Shown here piece by piece: positions 7,037 through 14,803 of a stretch of 28,005 bases of DNA. The notes beneath the pieces were generated by a model. That model was given only the letters and a program-made list of their open reading frames with translations. It was not told where the DNA came from and made no database searches. Source of the stretch: JARRRD01 sp046706685. Its GTDB lineage: Bacteria; Nitrospirota; Thermodesulfovibrionia; Thermodesulfovibrionales; UBA6898. The position numbers and the translations under genes are program-made. Numbering within the stretch: the stretch's first letter is position 1; each line of letters starts with the position of its first letter. The stretch is taken from positions 1 to 28,005 of the forward strand of contig JBJKPE010000117.1 of the NCBI GenBank assembly GCA_046706685.1, written 5' to 3'.

Positions 7037-7936
7037 ATGTTCAAGAAAAACCGTTTTAAAAAAATGATAAAAGCCCCCGCCCACATCCTTTATCACGTTA
7101 TTCTGATCGCTCTGAGCGCCTCAATCGTTATTTCCCTCCCCTATACTGCGGACTTGATCGCAAGGAGGTTTTTGACATTCTGGGCCTTCAGCGGCGACGA
7201 AAAGATATTTCTCGCGGGGGTCGAAGTATCCCTGGCCGTTGCCCTCATACTTTTTTTTAACTACATCGCGAGGAACTGGAAAGACAGACGGCTTTCAAAA
7301 ATGGCGGATGAGGCGGGACTTGTCCACATTTCTTCGGCCGGAGGCTTTTTTGCGAAGAGGAAAAACAGAAGACTGAAGGAGAGCAAGGGCCTCGCTCGGG
7401 ACATCATGCTTATAGGCTCCACCGGCTTGGGCACATTTGCAGACGCGAAGAGCGACCTGCATGAGGTTGTAAAAAATTGCCGGGAGGCCAAGATCATGCT
7501 TCTCAATCCTTACAGTGAGGGGGCGGCCGCAAGGGTAAAGAGCATTCTGAGCCCGGATATCACCCTGGAGAGATTCAGAGAGCAGATAGTAAAGAGCATA
7601 GATTTTCTCAAGACACTAAGGGCTGCCCAAAAGAACATCAGGCTCAAACTCTATGACGACGTGCCTTTCCTTAAAATGGTCATATCGGGCGATTATATCT
7701 GGGTTAAACACTATCACGCCGGATATGACGCCCAGTTCCTGCCTGAATATGTCTTCAGGTACAATCAGAATCCGGGCAGTCTATATGTCCCGTTCCACCA
7801 GCACTTCCTGAACTGGTGGAATGACCCCCGGATACCGGAATATGACCTTGAATCCGACGACCTCATTTACCGCGATGCAACCGGACATGGCGAGATAAGA
7901 GAAAGGTTCGGAGGCGAGAAACAGAGGGTAGCGTAA
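7037..7936 (+). CDS. Unknown membrane protein with PLD-like cytoplasmic domain
   Basis: The 299-residue protein has two predicted membrane helices (about residues 16-38 and 57-77) followed by a soluble domain. The soluble part resembles degenerate phospholipase-D-like sensor domains: IMLIGSTGLGTF, then IMLLNPYSEGAAARV, a helical stretch, KLYDDVPFLKMVISGDYIWV and a C-terminal FHQHFLNWW helix. No complete HxK(x4)D catalytic motif is visible, so enzymatic activity is doubtful; such domains often appear in regulators or toxin-like effectors. The similarity is a judgement from pattern memory. It follows the exported 152-residue protein closely, with GCGAGG before the ATG, and ends 38 bases before the convergent DUF2892 gene. 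Confidence 0.65.
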   Translation: MFKKNRFKKMIKAPAHILYHVILIALSASIVISLPYTADLIARRFLTFWAFSGDEKIFLAGVEVSLAVALILFFNYIARNWKDRRLSKMADEAGLVHISSAGGFFAKRKNRRLKESKGLARDIMLIGSTGLGTFADAKSDLHEVVKNCREAKIMLLNPYSEGAAARVKSILSPDITLERFREQIVKSIDFLKTLRAAQKNIRLKLYDDVPFLKMVISGDYIWVKHYHAGYDAQFLPEYVFRYNQNPGSLYVPFHQHFLNWWNDPRIPEYDLESDDLIYRDATGHGEIRERFGGEKQRVA

Positions 7937-7974
7937 AACTTCTCTGCAGAACCTCTCCCCCGGCCATCAGGCGC

Positions 7975-8166
7975 CTACTTGCGGTTTTTGCAGGTCGAAA
8001 TCCCTAACAGGGCGTAGGGAGGACACCATCCAATGAGACCTGTTGCCAGGGGGATAATCCCCAGAAACGCCCAGGGGGAGCTGGGACCGACAAACGCCAT
8101 CGAAATAATACCCAGTCCTGCGAGTACCCTTACAACCCTTTCTGTTGACCCGATGTTCTTTTTCAT
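7975..8166 (-). CDS. DUF2892 (YgaP-type) small inner-membrane protein
   Basis: This 63-residue protein begins MKKNIGSTERVVRVLAGLGI and has two helices around a short Pro/Trp-containing turn, then GLIGWCPPYALLGISTCK. Both the N-terminal NIG-x3-R-x2-R-x3-G pattern and the CPPY-x4-G-x2-TC ending are hallmarks of DUF2892/YgaP transmembrane proteins. In E. coli YgaP this unit is fused to a rhodanese domain; here it stands alone. The start at 8166 is chosen over longer in-frame starts because AGGAGGT lies eight bases upstream. It lies downstream of the Crp/Fnr gene on the same strand and has a palindromic candidate operator 67-81 bases before its start. Confidence 0.85.
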   Translation of the reverse strand: MKKNIGSTERVVRVLAGLGIISMAFVGPSSPWAFLGIIPLATGLIGWCPPYALLGISTCKNRK

Positions 8167-8232
8167 TGTCTTTACCTCCTGAGATGAATTCTTGCCTATT
8201 CGCAAGTATAACCACACCCTATGGCAGCCGTC

Positions 8233-8247
8233 TGTGACAAAGTTACA
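8233..8247. promoter_or_regulatory. Candidate Crp/Fnr-type operator upstream of the DUF2892 gene
   Basis: TGTGACAAAGTTACA is an imperfect dyad of the form TGTnAC-N3-GTnACA, similar to half-sites of the Crp/Fnr family. It sits 67-81 bases upstream of the DUF2892 start codon, a position usual for an activator site, and a Crp/Fnr regulator gene is the neighbour. Confidence 0.4.
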
Positions 8248-8308
8248 AAAGAGTGAAGGATGCACTTACCCACGTTATTCATAAACTTCGAACGTTACGC
8301 ACCAGAGC

Positions 8309-8431
8309 AAGGCGGGACAGAGGTTCCGAGCGGTTTCTTTTGCCGATAGTCCTGCAGTGTGCACAGAGAAAATAAGGAGGCAAAAGCCTCGGAGCGAAGC
8401 GAGAATGAGGGAGGGGCCTCTGTCCCGCCTT
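8309..8431. repeat. Large nested inverted repeat between DUF2892 and Crp/Fnr genes
   Basis: AAGGCGGGACAGAGG (8309-8323) is perfectly complementary to 8417-8431. Nested inside are TCCGAG (8325-8330) with CTCGGA (8388-8393) and CTTTTGCC (8337-8344) with GGCAAAAG (8379-8386). Flanking TTATTCAT-type sequences near 8276 and ATGAATAA near 8438 could extend the dyad. It has no coding capacity. It may be a REP/MITE-like element or a structured 3' region of the Crp/Fnr transcript. Confidence 0.75.
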
Positions 8432-8451
8432 ACATTCATGAATAATCTGAA

Positions 8452-9093
8452 CTAAGGCTTGAGGATTGTAATTTCGCTCCGGGAAAGGGCCACAATTCCC
8501 CTGCGTTCCAGGTCCTTCAGCAGCCTGCTTACTACTTCCCTTGAAGTCCCCAGGTCGCCGGCTATCTTCTGGTGTGTAGATCTGAGAATACCGCTAACGG
8601 CCTTTTCCGAAAGATATTCCCTGAGCCTGATGTCCATTCTGCCGAAGGCCACTTCCTCCACAAGCGCCATCACTGCTGTAAGACGCCTGCTCATAATCTC
8701 AAAGACAAATTCTCTCATATCCCTGCTGGTATCCATGAACTCCCGAAAATCGTCGGCAGGGACAAGGAGCATGGCCCCGTCCTTTACAGAGACCGCGTTG
8801 GCAGGATATGCAGTGTGAGAGAGGACACAGGAGGCATTGAGAATACATGTCTCACCCCTGCCGATCTCATAGAGGGTGATCTCCTTGCCTCCTTCAGCTG
8901 CCTTGTAAACGCGGATTTCGCCTGAGAGAACGAACGCGATGGCCGAACAGGCATCACCCTCGGAATAGATGAGCATTCCTGAGGAGAACGAACGTAAAAC
9001 GGCCCTGTTGAGAATGCCCCGCACGAGTGGCTCGGGCGCGTTAGACAGTGCCGGAAATGCCTCGATAAATTCGAGATTAGATATGTCGCTCAT
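8452..9093 (-). CDS. Crp/Fnr-family transcriptional regulator
   Basis: The 213-residue protein has an N-terminal cyclic-nucleotide-binding-type beta-barrel (about 15-125, including GMLIYSEGDACSAIAFVLSGEIRVYK), a dimerisation helix and a C-terminal winged helix with the recognition helix LGTSREVVSRLLKDLERRG (about 180-200). The four N-terminal cysteines that hold the FNR iron-sulfur cluster are absent; the PGE(T/S)-R-A-x signature of cAMP-binding Crp is also not intact, so the ligand is unknown. Cysteines at about 48, 83 and 89 might support redox or haem sensing. No strong ribosome site precedes ATG 9093. The DUF2892 gene lies downstream on the same strand, and in many bacteria regulators of this kind sit next to such genes. 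Confidence 0.9.
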   Translation of the reverse strand: MSDISNLEFIEAFPALSNAPEPLVRGILNRAVLRSFSSGMLIYSEGDACSAIAFVLSGEIRVYKAAEGGKEITLYEIGRGETCILNASCVLSHTAYPANAVSVKDGAMLLVPADDFREFMDTSRDMREFVFEIMSRRLTAVMALVEEVAFGRMDIRLREYLSEKAVSGILRSTHQKIAGDLGTSREVVSRLLKDLERRGIVALSRSEITILKP

Positions 9094-9364
9094 AATTCTG
9101 TGATTGATTTTACGTCGGTGATTTTGTTGCTGTCAATCTCACTTATCCCCCGTCTGAGAGCCGGCTGCTCCTACCCCTGGCGAGCAAATTAAGCTTATCG
9201 CAGGTGATTCTGCCGGATGTATAAATTGCCCGGAGAGGACTCCGCAAGATCAATCGCGACAGAAGGAGAAACAGCTGACAAGAAGGAGGCAGGATCTTCG
9301 CGACGAACAGAAATCCGGTTGCCGGTCTTTAAAGAGTGTGATACGATTTGGTTGAGGGAATGAT

Positions 9365-10252
9365 ATGAGAGTTTTAGTGGCTACTGACGGTTCTGAGTAT
9401 TCGGAGAGCGCGGCGAGGTTCCTTACGCGTTTTGACTTTTCCGACCGTGACGAGATCGTGGTACTTCACGTCGTTGCCGAAATACCCTATGAAGATGATT
9501 ACCGCGCTCAGATAAAACAGTTTATCAAGAGGGCTGCTCCGGGGATTCTGAAGACTGCGGCAGACATACTGAAGCCGGTGAAGGCAAGGGTTATCACGAG
9601 GGAAGAAGAGGGCGATCCCGATGCGACAATTATGGATATTGCAGTAAACGCGGAGGTGGACCTGATTGTGATGGGAGCCAGGGGGATAAAGGGGCTAAAG
9701 GCTTTTCTCCTCGGAAGCTCCACGAGGTCCGTTGTTATTAACTCACTTAAGCCCGTTCTGGTTATCAAGCCGGCCGGCTGGGGTGCGGAAGGGGGACTAA
9801 AGATTCTTTTCGCAACAGACGGTTCGGAACTAGCACAGGCGACAGGCGACCTGCTCATGGCGCTTCCGCTTCCGGATGATACGGAGGTAAGGATTATTAA
9901 CGCTGCCTGGTCTCCGATTTCCGACATACCTGAGAGTCTGAGTATGCAAGCCGATGAAAAATTGAAGGAGACTGTGGCGAGGATGCGGACAATTGAATCT
10001 GAAAGCGCAGGAAGGGTCGTTTATGAAGCTGAGCAACGCCTGCTAAGTCGGTTTGCGCACGTCGACAAGGTGATCCGGAGAGGAGACCCGTCGCTCGGGA
10101 TACTGGAAGAATCAGAGAAATGGAAAGCGGATATGATAGCTGTAGGGAGCAGAGGATTGAGGGGGATAAAAGGGATGCTGGGAAGTGTATCCAGGAGGGT
10201 GCTGGGCCACGCGGGATGTTCAGTCCTGGTGGGGAAAGCGGCCGAAAAATAA
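9365..10252 (+). CDS. Universal stress protein with two UspA domains
   Basis: The 295-residue protein is a tandem of two Usp folds (about 1-140 and 145-293). Each starts with a hydrophobic strand ending in ATDGSE (MRVLVATDGSE; LKILFATDGSE) and ends with the ATP-binding signature: GARGIKGLKAFLLGSS and GSRGLRGIKGMLGSVS, matching G-x2-G-x9-10-G(S/T). Tandem Usps of this type bind ATP and act in the cytoplasm in stress, dormancy or respiratory control; the exact role is not deducible. The start has GAGGGA five bases upstream. The 271-base gap before it (9094-9364) is shared with the divergent Crp/Fnr gene, so that regulator could control it, but I found no convincing operator or promoter there. 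Confidence 0.93.
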   Translation: MRVLVATDGSEYSESAARFLTRFDFSDRDEIVVLHVVAEIPYEDDYRAQIKQFIKRAAPGILKTAADILKPVKARVITREEEGDPDATIMDIAVNAEVDLIVMGARGIKGLKAFLLGSSTRSVVINSLKPVLVIKPAGWGAEGGLKILFATDGSELAQATGDLLMALPLPDDTEVRIINAAWSPISDIPESLSMQADEKLKETVARMRTIESESAGRVVYEAEQRLLSRFAHVDKVIRRGDPSLGILEESEKWKADMIAVGSRGLRGIKGMLGSVSRRVLGHAGCSVLVGKAAEK

Positions 10253-10342
10253 TTGTCCGTCCTGATTTCCCCTGCCACCGCCGGTTTAAAACGGCAACAT
10301 TAAAAGTCTCATGACAATATTCACAGATGTCATAGTCTTATT

Positions 10343-10445
10343 CGTCATGCCCGAGGATCTTAATCGAGGCATCGATTCCGGGTTAAACTGGATTCCAGCT
10401 CGGAGCGAGTCGCGCAGAGTCGTACCGGCCTTCGCGAGAATGACG
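10343..10445. repeat. Degenerate dispersed palindromic repeat
   Basis: The gap 10253-10590 contains no gene. Its middle is bounded by CGTCAT (10343-10348) and ATGACG (10440-10445) and contains ATTCCGGGTT and CTGGATTCCAG-type blocks and TTCGCGAGAATGACG. This resembles the common intergenic repeats that start CGTCATTCCCG and end CGGGAATGACG, here strongly degraded. A minor GCCG/CGGC hairpin (10287-10302) follows the Usp stop. Confidence 0.45.
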
Positions 10446-10590
10446 ACCAAAACATACAGACTATTGCTGGACTGTATCCGCTCTCCCAAAATGCTTCCTT
10501 AAAGTTTATTCTTCCCGGCCAAAACCCGGACTCGCTTTCGGGTGTAAAAAAATTGTATGCTTATTTATTAAGGCCTCAAGACAATATCCG

Positions 10591-12489
10591 GTGACGAAAC
10601 TTGAAAAAGCAAAGGTATATCTCAGGGACGTCCTGAAGAAGCCCGAACCGAGGCAGAGTGAGTTCGGATACCCGGATATTCTGTTCTTCGGCAGATTTGT
10701 CAGGCCGCTGTGGAAGACCGGACTCGCAGCCCTTATTCTTTCCCTTATTGCCACAGCCCTGAGTTCCCTGCTGCCACTGAGCGGCAAGGTCCTGATTGAT
10801 TTTGTCGTCCTGAAAAAAAATCTGCACGGGATGGGGCATTACCTTCGGATTCTCGGTGTCTACAATCTGTTCGACCCGGTCCGGCACGCGCCGGAAGCGT
10901 TGACTCTTGTTGTGATGGCGGTGCTGACGGTGGGGGCGGCGGCCGGCATAGCCGGAATCATCCAGAAGTATCTGGCACTGAGGTTCCAGCAGGAGATGAC
11001 CTTCACCATTCAGACAGCCCTGTTCGATCACCTCCTGAGATTCCCCGTACCTTTTTTTAAGAAACAGCGGACAGGATACCTGATGTCACGGGTATCAGAT
11101 GATATATATGTCCTTCAGCTGTTTTTTTCCGAAAGCATTACGCAGGTCTTTGCCAGGGCCTTCTATTTTTTCTTCGGCATGCTGATAGTCTTTGCGATCA
11201 GCGTGAAACTGTCTCTCATCCTGGCGGCCGCCTTACCTCTCTACCTGCTGATAAATTATTTTTTCGGCGCGAGGATCAGGGATGTCAGTCTCCAGGAACG
11301 TGAAACCAGCGCGCGCGTCTCAAGCGACATACAGGAGGTCTTGTCCGGAGTGGAGACTATCAAGGCGTATACTGCAGAGGAACGGGAGGCGCAGAAGGTC
11401 TCACGCGGCATGAGGGCCGTTATCCATAAACGAATAAAAGGCATGTTTCTTTCACTCCTTTCGAATTATTCCGCGGCCGGTTCCCTTTTCGCCGCTAATC
11501 TGGTCATTATGTGGGCCGGCATCCATGAGGTGCTTCAGGGACGGCTGACGATCGGAGATTACGTAGCCTTCACTTCCTACGCTGTCCTTCTTTCAGGCGC
11601 CTTAAACAGCATCCTTACTTTTCATATAATGGCCCAGCCGGCTTTCGCGTCGATGGAGAGGCTAATGGAACTTTTCAACCTCATCCCGGAATTCAGAGAC
11701 GCAAAAAAGGCTGCTCAGACGGTACCCACCCCTGGGGACATAGAAGGTAAAATAATATTCGATAATGTCTCTTTCTGGTATGAGGAGGGCCGGCCGGTTC
11801 TCAGGAATGTAACTTTTTCGGCTGAGCCCGGAGAGATTATCGCCCTTGCAGGAAGGACGGGTGCCGGCAAGACCTCACTGGTGAACCTCCTTCTGAAGTT
11901 CCAGACGCCCCAGCAGGGAGGCATATATCTGGACGGTCGCGATATCAGAGGAATACCCCCGGAATGGCTCAGAGGAAAGATAGGAGTTGTTTCACAGGAG
12001 GTGTTTCTGTTTGACGACACGATAGAAAAGAATATCAAGTACGGCAGTCCCCTTGCCTCTATGGAAGATGTTATGCATGCCGCCCGTCTGGCCCACATCC
12101 ATGACGATATCGAGGCCCTTCCCGGCGGATATGAGACTGAAGTAGGCGAACGGGGTATCAGGCTGTCGGCGGGCCAGAGACAGAGGATTTCGATCGCGAG
12201 GGCATTTCTGCGAAATCCGGCCATCCTTATTCTTGACGAGCCGACTTCCTCTCTGGACCCTGCGACTGAAGCCCTTGTAAAGGACTCGGTAAATAAACTC
12301 GCCGACAGCAGGACCACGTTCATTGTGGCCCACCGTCTTTCGATGATAGATATGGCTGATAAGATCCTGGTTATTAATGAGGGCGAGGTAATAGAAACGG
12401 GTACGCACGAGGAGCTTATAAACAAGGGGGGCTTCTATAAGAGTTTGTACAGCAAAACGCTGGGGAAAAGATCAGAGGGGCAGAACTGA
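10591..12489 (+). CDS. ABC exporter, fused permease and ATPase (MsbA/LmrA type)
   Basis: The 632-residue half-transporter carries six predicted membrane helices (about 40-345) fused to a nucleotide-binding domain. Walker A is GRTGAGKTS (421-429), the signature is LSAGQ (525-529), Walker B ends ILILDEP with D549-E550, and the switch His is H581 in AHR. The coupling-helix region before Walker A and the dimer arrangement are those of type-IV (exporter) ABC proteins, acting as a homodimer or with a partner to export lipid, peptide or drug; the substrate is unknown. There is no N-terminal peptidase C39 domain. The start is GTG 10591 with no clear ribosome site. Its TGA overlaps the first codon of a small downstream ORF, and ChrA follows. 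Confidence 0.92.
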   Translation: MTKLEKAKVYLRDVLKKPEPRQSEFGYPDILFFGRFVRPLWKTGLAALILSLIATALSSLLPLSGKVLIDFVVLKKNLHGMGHYLRILGVYNLFDPVRHAPEALTLVVMAVLTVGAAAGIAGIIQKYLALRFQQEMTFTIQTALFDHLLRFPVPFFKKQRTGYLMSRVSDDIYVLQLFFSESITQVFARAFYFFFGMLIVFAISVKLSLILAAALPLYLLINYFFGARIRDVSLQERETSARVSSDIQEVLSGVETIKAYTAEEREAQKVSRGMRAVIHKRIKGMFLSLLSNYSAAGSLFAANLVIMWAGIHEVLQGRLTIGDYVAFTSYAVLLSGALNSILTFHIMAQPAFASMERLMELFNLIPEFRDAKKAAQTVPTPGDIEGKIIFDNVSFWYEEGRPVLRNVTFSAEPGEIIALAGRTGAGKTSLVNLLLKFQTPQQGGIYLDGRDIRGIPPEWLRGKIGVVSQEVFLFDDTIEKNIKYGSPLASMEDVMHAARLAHIHDDIEALPGGYETEVGERGIRLSAGQRQRISIARAFLRNPAILILDEPTSSLDPATEALVKDSVNKLADSRTTFIVAHRLSMIDMADKILVINEGEVIETGTHEELINKGGFYKSLYSKTLGKRSEGQN

Positions 12490-12632
12490 AACAAAGAATT
12501 GACCTGGATCGCCGTTTCTTCAGTACGGCCTTCAACAAAGACAACACCTGCAAGTTTATAAGGGAAGCATGGGAGCGCGATATGAGCATCTTTGAATATG
12601 TGGCGGGAGAGTCCTGGCCGTCCGGCGGGTGA
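12486..12632 (+). CDS. Probable small protein (48 residues) with non-ATG start, between ABC exporter and ChrA
   Basis: A short frame fills the exact gap between the exporter stop and the ChrA start. If it begins at CTG 12486 it overlaps the exporter stop as CTGA, has AGAGGGG five bases upstream and ends three bases before ATG 12636. No ATG, GTG or TTG is available at this end; the first internal ATG is at about 12592. The product (LKQRIDLDRRFFSTAFNKDN..., ending AGESWPSGG) is polar, with a natural-looking composition and no membrane segment. Function unknown. The evidence is positional: overlap, spacing and a ribosome site. It could instead be non-coding spacer. Confidence 0.4.
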   Translation: MKQRIDLDRRFFSTAFNKDNTCKFIREAWERDMSIFEYVAGESWPSGG

Positions 12633-12635
12633 CAG

Positions 12636-13892
12636 ATGGACAAAGCCGGGGGGCGGGAGAGACAGGCAGATACGGCGTCATCACGGCCTGATGTTTCTCT
12701 TTGGTTTTTGTTCAGAACTTTTTTGAAAATCGGCAGTATCGCCTTCGGAGGCTTTACGGCGTTGATTTCGGTTGTGGAAAATATCATCGTTCGTAAGCGC
12801 AAATTACTCCAGGCCGAGGACATGCTGGACGGCATTTCTCTGGCAATGCTTCTCCCCGGCCCCATTGCTGTTAATGTGGTGGCCTTTGTAGGGTATCGAA
12901 TCAGGGGAGGACTCGGGGTTCTGGCAGCCGCCGTCGGAGTCATTTTACCGTCTTTTGCTCTTCTTGTCGGCCTCTCTTTCTTCTACCTGCATTACGGAAG
13001 GATACCGGTAGTGAGCAACGCCTTTGCTGGTTTCGTGCCTGCGGTGGCCGCAATTGTTTTCAGCACTGCCTGGGGCATGGGCAAAAAGGCGGTGAAAGGT
13101 CTGCCCGAAGTTCTGATCGGCCTGGCTGCCGCTTTCGTCCTGCTCGGCATCGGAGGTTTTTACTCCACCTTGATGATCATTTTCGGGTCCGGTCTTCTCG
13201 GCCTTCTTCTTTTCTACCGTCCCGGCGCTTCCAACAAAACTGAAGATATGGAACCCCCGCCATCCTCCGACGCATCCTCTCGGGCCGGTATCTCCAAGGT
13301 GAAATTCACTTTCTCCTTTTTATTGCTGGCTGGATTCCTCGTCATGTTCCTGATACCGTGGCCGGGTCTGGGCAAAAATTCTTACGGCAGGATCTTTGTG
13401 ACGTTCTCCGGAATGAGCCTGATGCTTTTCGGGGGCGGCTATGTGTTTATACCCCTCATCCAGAAAATTGTAGTGGCGGGCTTTCATTGGCTGACACAGT
13501 CGGAGTTCACCAGCGCCATAGCGCTCGGGCAGATCACCCCCGGACCCATAATGATAAGCGCGGCCTTTATCGGGTATAAAGTAAAGGGCCTTCTGGGGGC
13601 GGCGCTGGCCACTTTGGCCATTTTTTTCCCGCCCGCGCTGCTTATGGTAAACAGCTCCCAGGTCCTCGACCGGATCAAACGGTCGACGACTGTGCAGGCG
13701 GCCCTCAAAGGGGTCCGCCCGGCAGTGGTCGGGATGATCTTTGCCGCCGCGGTGGTCATCGGCCGCGGGGCGGTCGTGCACTGGACGACTTTGATTATTT
13801 TTCTGCTGTCGCTTTTTGCGCTGATGCGCCTGCGTGTCGACATTGTATGGATAATCCCTGTAGCAGGAATAATAGGGATGCTCCTTTATTGA
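12636..13892 (+). CDS. chrA: Chromate transporter, ChrA family (two-domain)
   Basis: The 418-residue protein is a long-chain CHR transporter made of two homologous membrane halves. The first half has GSIAFGGFTALISVVE and AMLLPGPIAVNVVAFVGYR; the second repeats the plan with LFGGGYVFIPLIQKIVV and ALGQITPGPIMISAAFIGY. About ten to twelve helices are predicted, with a polar linker at about 200-225. Characterised members export chromate in antiport with an anion and give chromate resistance; many genomic homologues are uncharacterised and may carry other oxyanions such as sulfate. No chrB-type regulator is visible here. It follows the small ORF by three bases and the ABC exporter by 146, consistent with one operon. 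Confidence 0.93.
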   Translation: MDKAGGRERQADTASSRPDVSLWFLFRTFLKIGSIAFGGFTALISVVENIIVRKRKLLQAEDMLDGISLAMLLPGPIAVNVVAFVGYRIRGGLGVLAAAVGVILPSFALLVGLSFFYLHYGRIPVVSNAFAGFVPAVAAIVFSTAWGMGKKAVKGLPEVLIGLAAAFVLLGIGGFYSTLMIIFGSGLLGLLLFYRPGASNKTEDMEPPPSSDASSRAGISKVKFTFSFLLLAGFLVMFLIPWPGLGKNSYGRIFVTFSGMSLMLFGGGYVFIPLIQKIVVAGFHWLTQSEFTSAIALGQITPGPIMISAAFIGYKVKGLLGAALATLAIFFPPALLMVNSSQVLDRIKRSTTVQAALKGVRPAVVGMIFAAAVVIGRGAVVHWTTLIIFLLSLFALMRLRVDIVWIIPVAGIIGMLLY

Positions 13893-14037
13893 GCGCGTAC
13901 GGCGAAGATGCCTGAAAAGTAAAGGACCCTCCGGAAAATGCTGCAGAATTGCATCCGCAAGGTTTTTTGTTTGCCGGTTTCTATCGTGCTTTTCGTTATT
14001 GCGATTATAAGGGTTAAAATACAAAGAGGAGAACAGC

Positions 14038-14508
14038 ATGAAAAAGCAGACTTTGTCTGGCATCGTCTTCATTGCTGCGGTGATAGTATTTTCCATGACC
14101 TCTGCGTCGGCGGTTCTAGCAGGTGACACTACGCATACTATAACCATAGTCAATAATTCCAACACAGCTCTCAGGCCCGACCGTTCCAGGCACATGGTGA
14201 TTTACTCCATCGACAGCACATGCCTTCCGCCGGGAGATTACTGCTGTCAGGCAAATTTGAACCCGCCGAATACGATTGCGGCACGTTCGTCAGCGGTTCT
14301 GAATATTACAGGTCCCACAGGGTGCAAGGTTTCTCAATGGCAGTCCTACTGGTACCCGGACGTAAATGGGGAAAAAGGGGCCATTCATTGCACGGTAAAC
14401 CCAGTGGATATATGCAACAGCATAAACAAGGACTATACCTGTATCATTACCCAGGCAAATGTGGACACCGCCTCAACAGGTCATGACGTTATGGCCCTTG
14501 CGCGCTAG
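14038..14508 (+). CDS. Unknown small Cys-rich exported protein
   Basis: The 156-residue protein has a Sec signal peptide (MKKQTLSGIVFIAAVIVFSM, cleavage predicted after AVLA at about residue 28). The mature part begins DTTHTITIVNNSNTALRP, a beta-rich start like that of small secreted beta-sandwich proteins. At least seven cysteines (in TCLPPGDYCC, TGCKV, IHCTV, DICNS and YTCII) suggest disulfides, so the product is probably periplasmic or extracellular. No family recognised. Ribosome site GAGGAGAAC before the ATG. It precedes the giant secreted protein gene by about 300 bases on the same strand. That gap (14509-14803) has no other gene, only the promoter at 14735-14764. Confidence 0.7.
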   Translation: MKKQTLSGIVFIAAVIVFSMTSASAVLAGDTTHTITIVNNSNTALRPDRSRHMVIYSIDSTCLPPGDYCCQANLNPPNTIAARSSAVLNITGPTGCKVSQWQSYWYPDVNGEKGAIHCTVNPVDICNSINKDYTCIITQANVDTASTGHDVMALAR

Positions 14509-14734
14509 TGCAGTTCCCATGAAGAACATCTCCAGTGGGTCCCGGAGCTCTGACACTTTTAAGAAACCGCAATTATTTAGAAGAGCTGGCAGCCTTATTG
14601 CTATTGTTTATTGTGCGGCTAAGGCTTAGAGCGTAGAGGCGGACAGGCGGACGTGTCGCGTCAGGGACTATGAAACGGCAGGCGTTCAGGATGATGCATC
14701 ATGCCTAAGTCGACGTAGATTATATATTTTTTGA

Positions 14735-14764
14735 TTTACAATTGACGGGCAGATTTAATATAAT
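14735..14764 (+). promoter_or_regulatory. Strong sigma-70-type promoter of the giant protease/RiPP operon
   Basis: TTTACA (14735-14740, 5 of 6) and a perfect TATAAT (14759-14764) are separated by 18 bases. Transcription would begin at about 14771, a few bases downstream of the first in-frame ATG (14768). That ATG would then not be in the transcript, so translation should start at ATG 14804, which has AGGGGGAGA upstream. Confidence 0.7.
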
Positions 14765-14803
14765 GGGATGTCTAAAAATGTCTTGAGTGTTAGGGGGAGA
14801 ATT

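Noticed and set aside
11715..12425. Minus-strand open frames opposite the ABC exporter (also 13320-14195 opposite ChrA)
   Set aside because: They lie antisense to well-recognised genes, have no family resemblance and no ribosome sites.
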